A program made the position numbers and the translations under genes. DNA of 64,000 nt from Micromonospora polyrhachis (GTDB taxonomy: Bacteria > Actinomycetota > Actinomycetes > Mycobacteriales > Micromonosporaceae): assembly GCF_014203835.1 (NCBI RefSeq), contig NZ_JACHJW010000001.1, positions 1 through 64,000 on the forward strand, written 5' to 3'. How positions within the stretch are numbered: position 1 is the first letter of the stretch; each line of letters opens with the position of its first letter. The notes beneath the pieces are model-generated. The model saw only the letters and a list, made by a program, of their open reading frames with translations. It was not told the origin of the DNA and searched no databases. Shown one piece after another: positions 62,561 to 64,000 of the stretch.

Positions 62561-63726
62561 AGGTGCCCTCCGAGCTTCGTGTAGCCGCGCAGCAGGTCGC
62601 GGGAGATGATCAGTCGTTGCATCTCGTCGGTGCCCTCGAAGATGCGCAGCAGTCGGACCTGCCGGTACCACCGTTCGATCGGCAGTTCCCGGGTGTAGCC
62701 CATGCCGCCGTGGATCTGCATCACCCGGTCCACCACCCGGTTGATCATCCCGGCGCCGTAGAGCTTCGCCATCGACGAGGCATGCCTCGGGTCGAGCCCG
62801 GCGTCGATGGTCCAGGCCGCCCGGAGCACCAGCCAGCGAGCCGCCTCCAGCTCGGTCTCCGAGTCGGCCAGCATCCAGCCGATCGCCTGGTTCTCGCCGA
62901 TCGGTCGACCGAAGGTGTGCCGGGTGTTCGCGTGCTCGATCGCCATGCCCAGCGCCCGTTCGGCGATACCGAGCGCGTGCGACGGGATGACGTACCGCCC
63001 CTTGCCGATCCACTGCATGGCGAGCGCGAAGCCCTGCCCGACCTCACCGAGGACGTTCCGCTGCGGTACCCGGACGTCTTCGAAGATCAGCGACGCCGGC
63101 CCGCCCTCCCCCATGGTCTGGATGAACTCCGAGCGCCAGCCCATCGTCCGGTCCACGAGGAAGGCGGTGCTGCCGCCCTTGCGGACGTCCTTGTCCCGGT
63201 CGGTGACGGCGATGACGATGGCGAAGTCGGCCTCGTTGCCGCCGGTAATGAAGGTCTTCTCACCGTTGAGCACCCAGTCGTCGCCGTCCCGGCGGGCGAC
63301 GAGCCGGATGTTGGCCGCGTCCGAGCCCGCACCGGGCTCGGTGATGGCGAAGCAGGAGCGACGTTCGCCCTCGATGGTCGGCAGCAGGTATTCGCGCTGC
63401 TGCTCGTCGTTGGCGTGGAAGAGGATGTTGTCCGCCTCCCCGCCAAACCGGAACGGCACGAAGCTGCGCCCCACCTCGGTCCAGATCAGTGACTGGGTCA
63501 CGGCCGGCAGGCCCATTCCGCCGTACTCGTCCGGGGTGTCCAGGCCCCAGAAGCCGAACTTGCGGGCCTTGAGTTGCAGCTCGCGTAGCTGGTCGGGTTC
63601 CAGGCCGGGCTGGTGGGCGCGCTCGCGGCGGAGCACCTCCGGCTCCAGGGGTACGACCTCCCGGGTGATGAACTCCCGGGCGGTGTCCCGGATCGCCCGC
63701 TCCTCATCACTCAGTGCGAAGTCCAC
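62554..63726 (-). CDS. Acyl-CoA dehydrogenase
   Basis: 390 residues. The flavin-contact segments are CFAITEPGAGSDAANIRLVA and FITGGNEADFAIVIAV. The Q-rich end has the catalytic-base position RIFEGTDEMQRLII, where the glutamate before GT is the usual base. It oxidises acyl-CoA to enoyl-CoA, upstream of the MaoC hydratase. Its stop lies within the TnpB right-end sequence, so the insertion may have trimmed or fixed the C-terminus (TKLGGHLA). Confidence 0.92.
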   Translation of the reverse strand: MDFALSDEERAIRDTAREFITREVVPLEPEVLRRERAHQPGLEPDQLRELQLKARKFGFWGLDTPDEYGGMGLPAVTQSLIWTEVGRSFVPFRFGGEADNILFHANDEQQREYLLPTIEGERRSCFAITEPGAGSDAANIRLVARRDGDDWVLNGEKTFITGGNEADFAIVIAVTDRDKDVRKGGSTAFLVDRTMGWRSEFIQTMGEGGPASLIFEDVRVPQRNVLGEVGQGFALAMQWIGKGRYVIPSHALGIAERALGMAIEHANTRHTFGRPIGENQAIGWMLADSETELEAARWLVLRAAWTIDAGLDPRHASSMAKLYGAGMINRVVDRVMQIHGGMGYTRELPIERWYRQVRLLRIFEGTDEMQRLIISRDLLRGYTKLGGHLA

Positions 63727-63807
63727 GATCTCCTCCTCCTGCTGCTCTGGTCGTCGAGCCGGTCACCCGGCGTGCCGAAAGTCGGGTGCCGGGTGCCGCC
63801 CGACGGT

Positions 63808-64000
63808 TCAGCGGGCACCGCCGTTGACGTAGAGGGTCTGGCCACTGACGTACGAGGCGTCGTCGCTGGCCAGGAAGGCGACCACCGAGGCGATCTCCGC
63901 TGGCTGGCCGACCCGACGCAGCGGGGTCAGCTCGGCGACCATCTTCTGGTGCTCCTCCGGGTTGGACCCGACCCGGACGGCGGTGGCGGCGGTCATCGCG
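63808..64000 (-). CDS. Short-chain dehydrogenase (FabG-like), C-terminal end, cut by window edge
   Basis: The visible 63 codons carry [39 protein letters not shown]: the standard C-terminus of FabG-like SDRs with a Val-Asn-Gly-Gly turn. The N-terminus and active site lie beyond 64000. Continues the fatty acid-type gene run (next step: 3-hydroxyacyl-CoA oxidation). Confidence 0.88.
   Translation of the reverse strand, partial: AMTAATAVRVGSNPEEHQKMVAELTPLRRVGQPAEIASVVAFLASDDASYVSGQTLYVNGGAR

Overview
The window is a high-GC actinobacterial chromosome segment. G or C at third codon positions, GTG starts, a DevR/DevS dormancy locus, an IdeR-type iron box, a mycothiol-dependent-type DinB protein and a B12-controlled class Ia ribonucleotide reductase all fit the Micromonosporaceae (Micromonospora/Salinispora relatives) best. 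That placement is inferred from gene content, not from a marker gene.

Layout: 1-4.4 kb is an eroded sugar-acid catabolic locus (enolase-superfamily dehydratase, broken ABC permease, solute-binding-protein fragment, amidohydrolase fragment) with a membrane NACHT NTPase inside it. 4.4-10.7 kb is a dormancy/hypoxia-type cluster: DevS-like kinase, convergent DevR-like regulator, two Acg-type nitroreductases, a tandem universal stress protein and a DoxX protein, with three candidate DevR boxes. 10.8-15.3 kb has an ArsR-SulP operon, an NAD-dependent epimerase and a phage-lysin-like M15 peptidase. A tRNA-Leu(GAG) at 15.5 kb has the 3' end of a serine recombinase remnant running into it. From there to about 31.8 kb the DNA looks like an accessory region with many broken genes: HEAT-repeat protein, resolvase end, Wadjet type III-like JetD (TIGR02679) remnant, ArsR, AHSA1 and DUF998. 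It also holds intact unknowns, notably a two-gene module at 17.3-19.7 kb (a 669-residue protein with a YfaP/DUF2135-like region plus a 131-residue coiled-coil protein).

32-36.5 kb carries an alpha/beta hydrolase divergent from its TetR and a polar amino acid ABC transporter. 37.8-44.5 kb is a B12-responsive block: metE and nrdAB, each behind its own cobalamin riboswitch, the two riboswitches sharing 51 identical bases. 44.7-51 kb is an iron-siderophore uptake operon (binding protein, two permeases, ATPase, flavin monooxygenase, Fes-like esterase) behind an IdeR-type box. 51-64 kb holds an eight-copy 24-bp repeat, a giant HEAT-repeat protein, a TetR/MFS pair whose MFS gene is split by an IS982-like element with a CTAG duplication, an acetoacetate-decarboxylase-like protein, a VanX-type dipeptidase, and an acyl-CoA ligase/MaoC/acyl-CoA dehydrogenase/SDR group with a TnpB remnant between two of its genes.

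Three features recur. All three ABC loci carry a GC-rich hairpin between the binding-protein gene and the permease gene. HEAT-repeat genes occur three times, two of them broken. Short tandem duplications lie in or at the ends of several genes. The most system-like unexplained unit is the 17.3-19.7 kb pair; the best-supported regulatory story is the duplicated B12 riboswitch.
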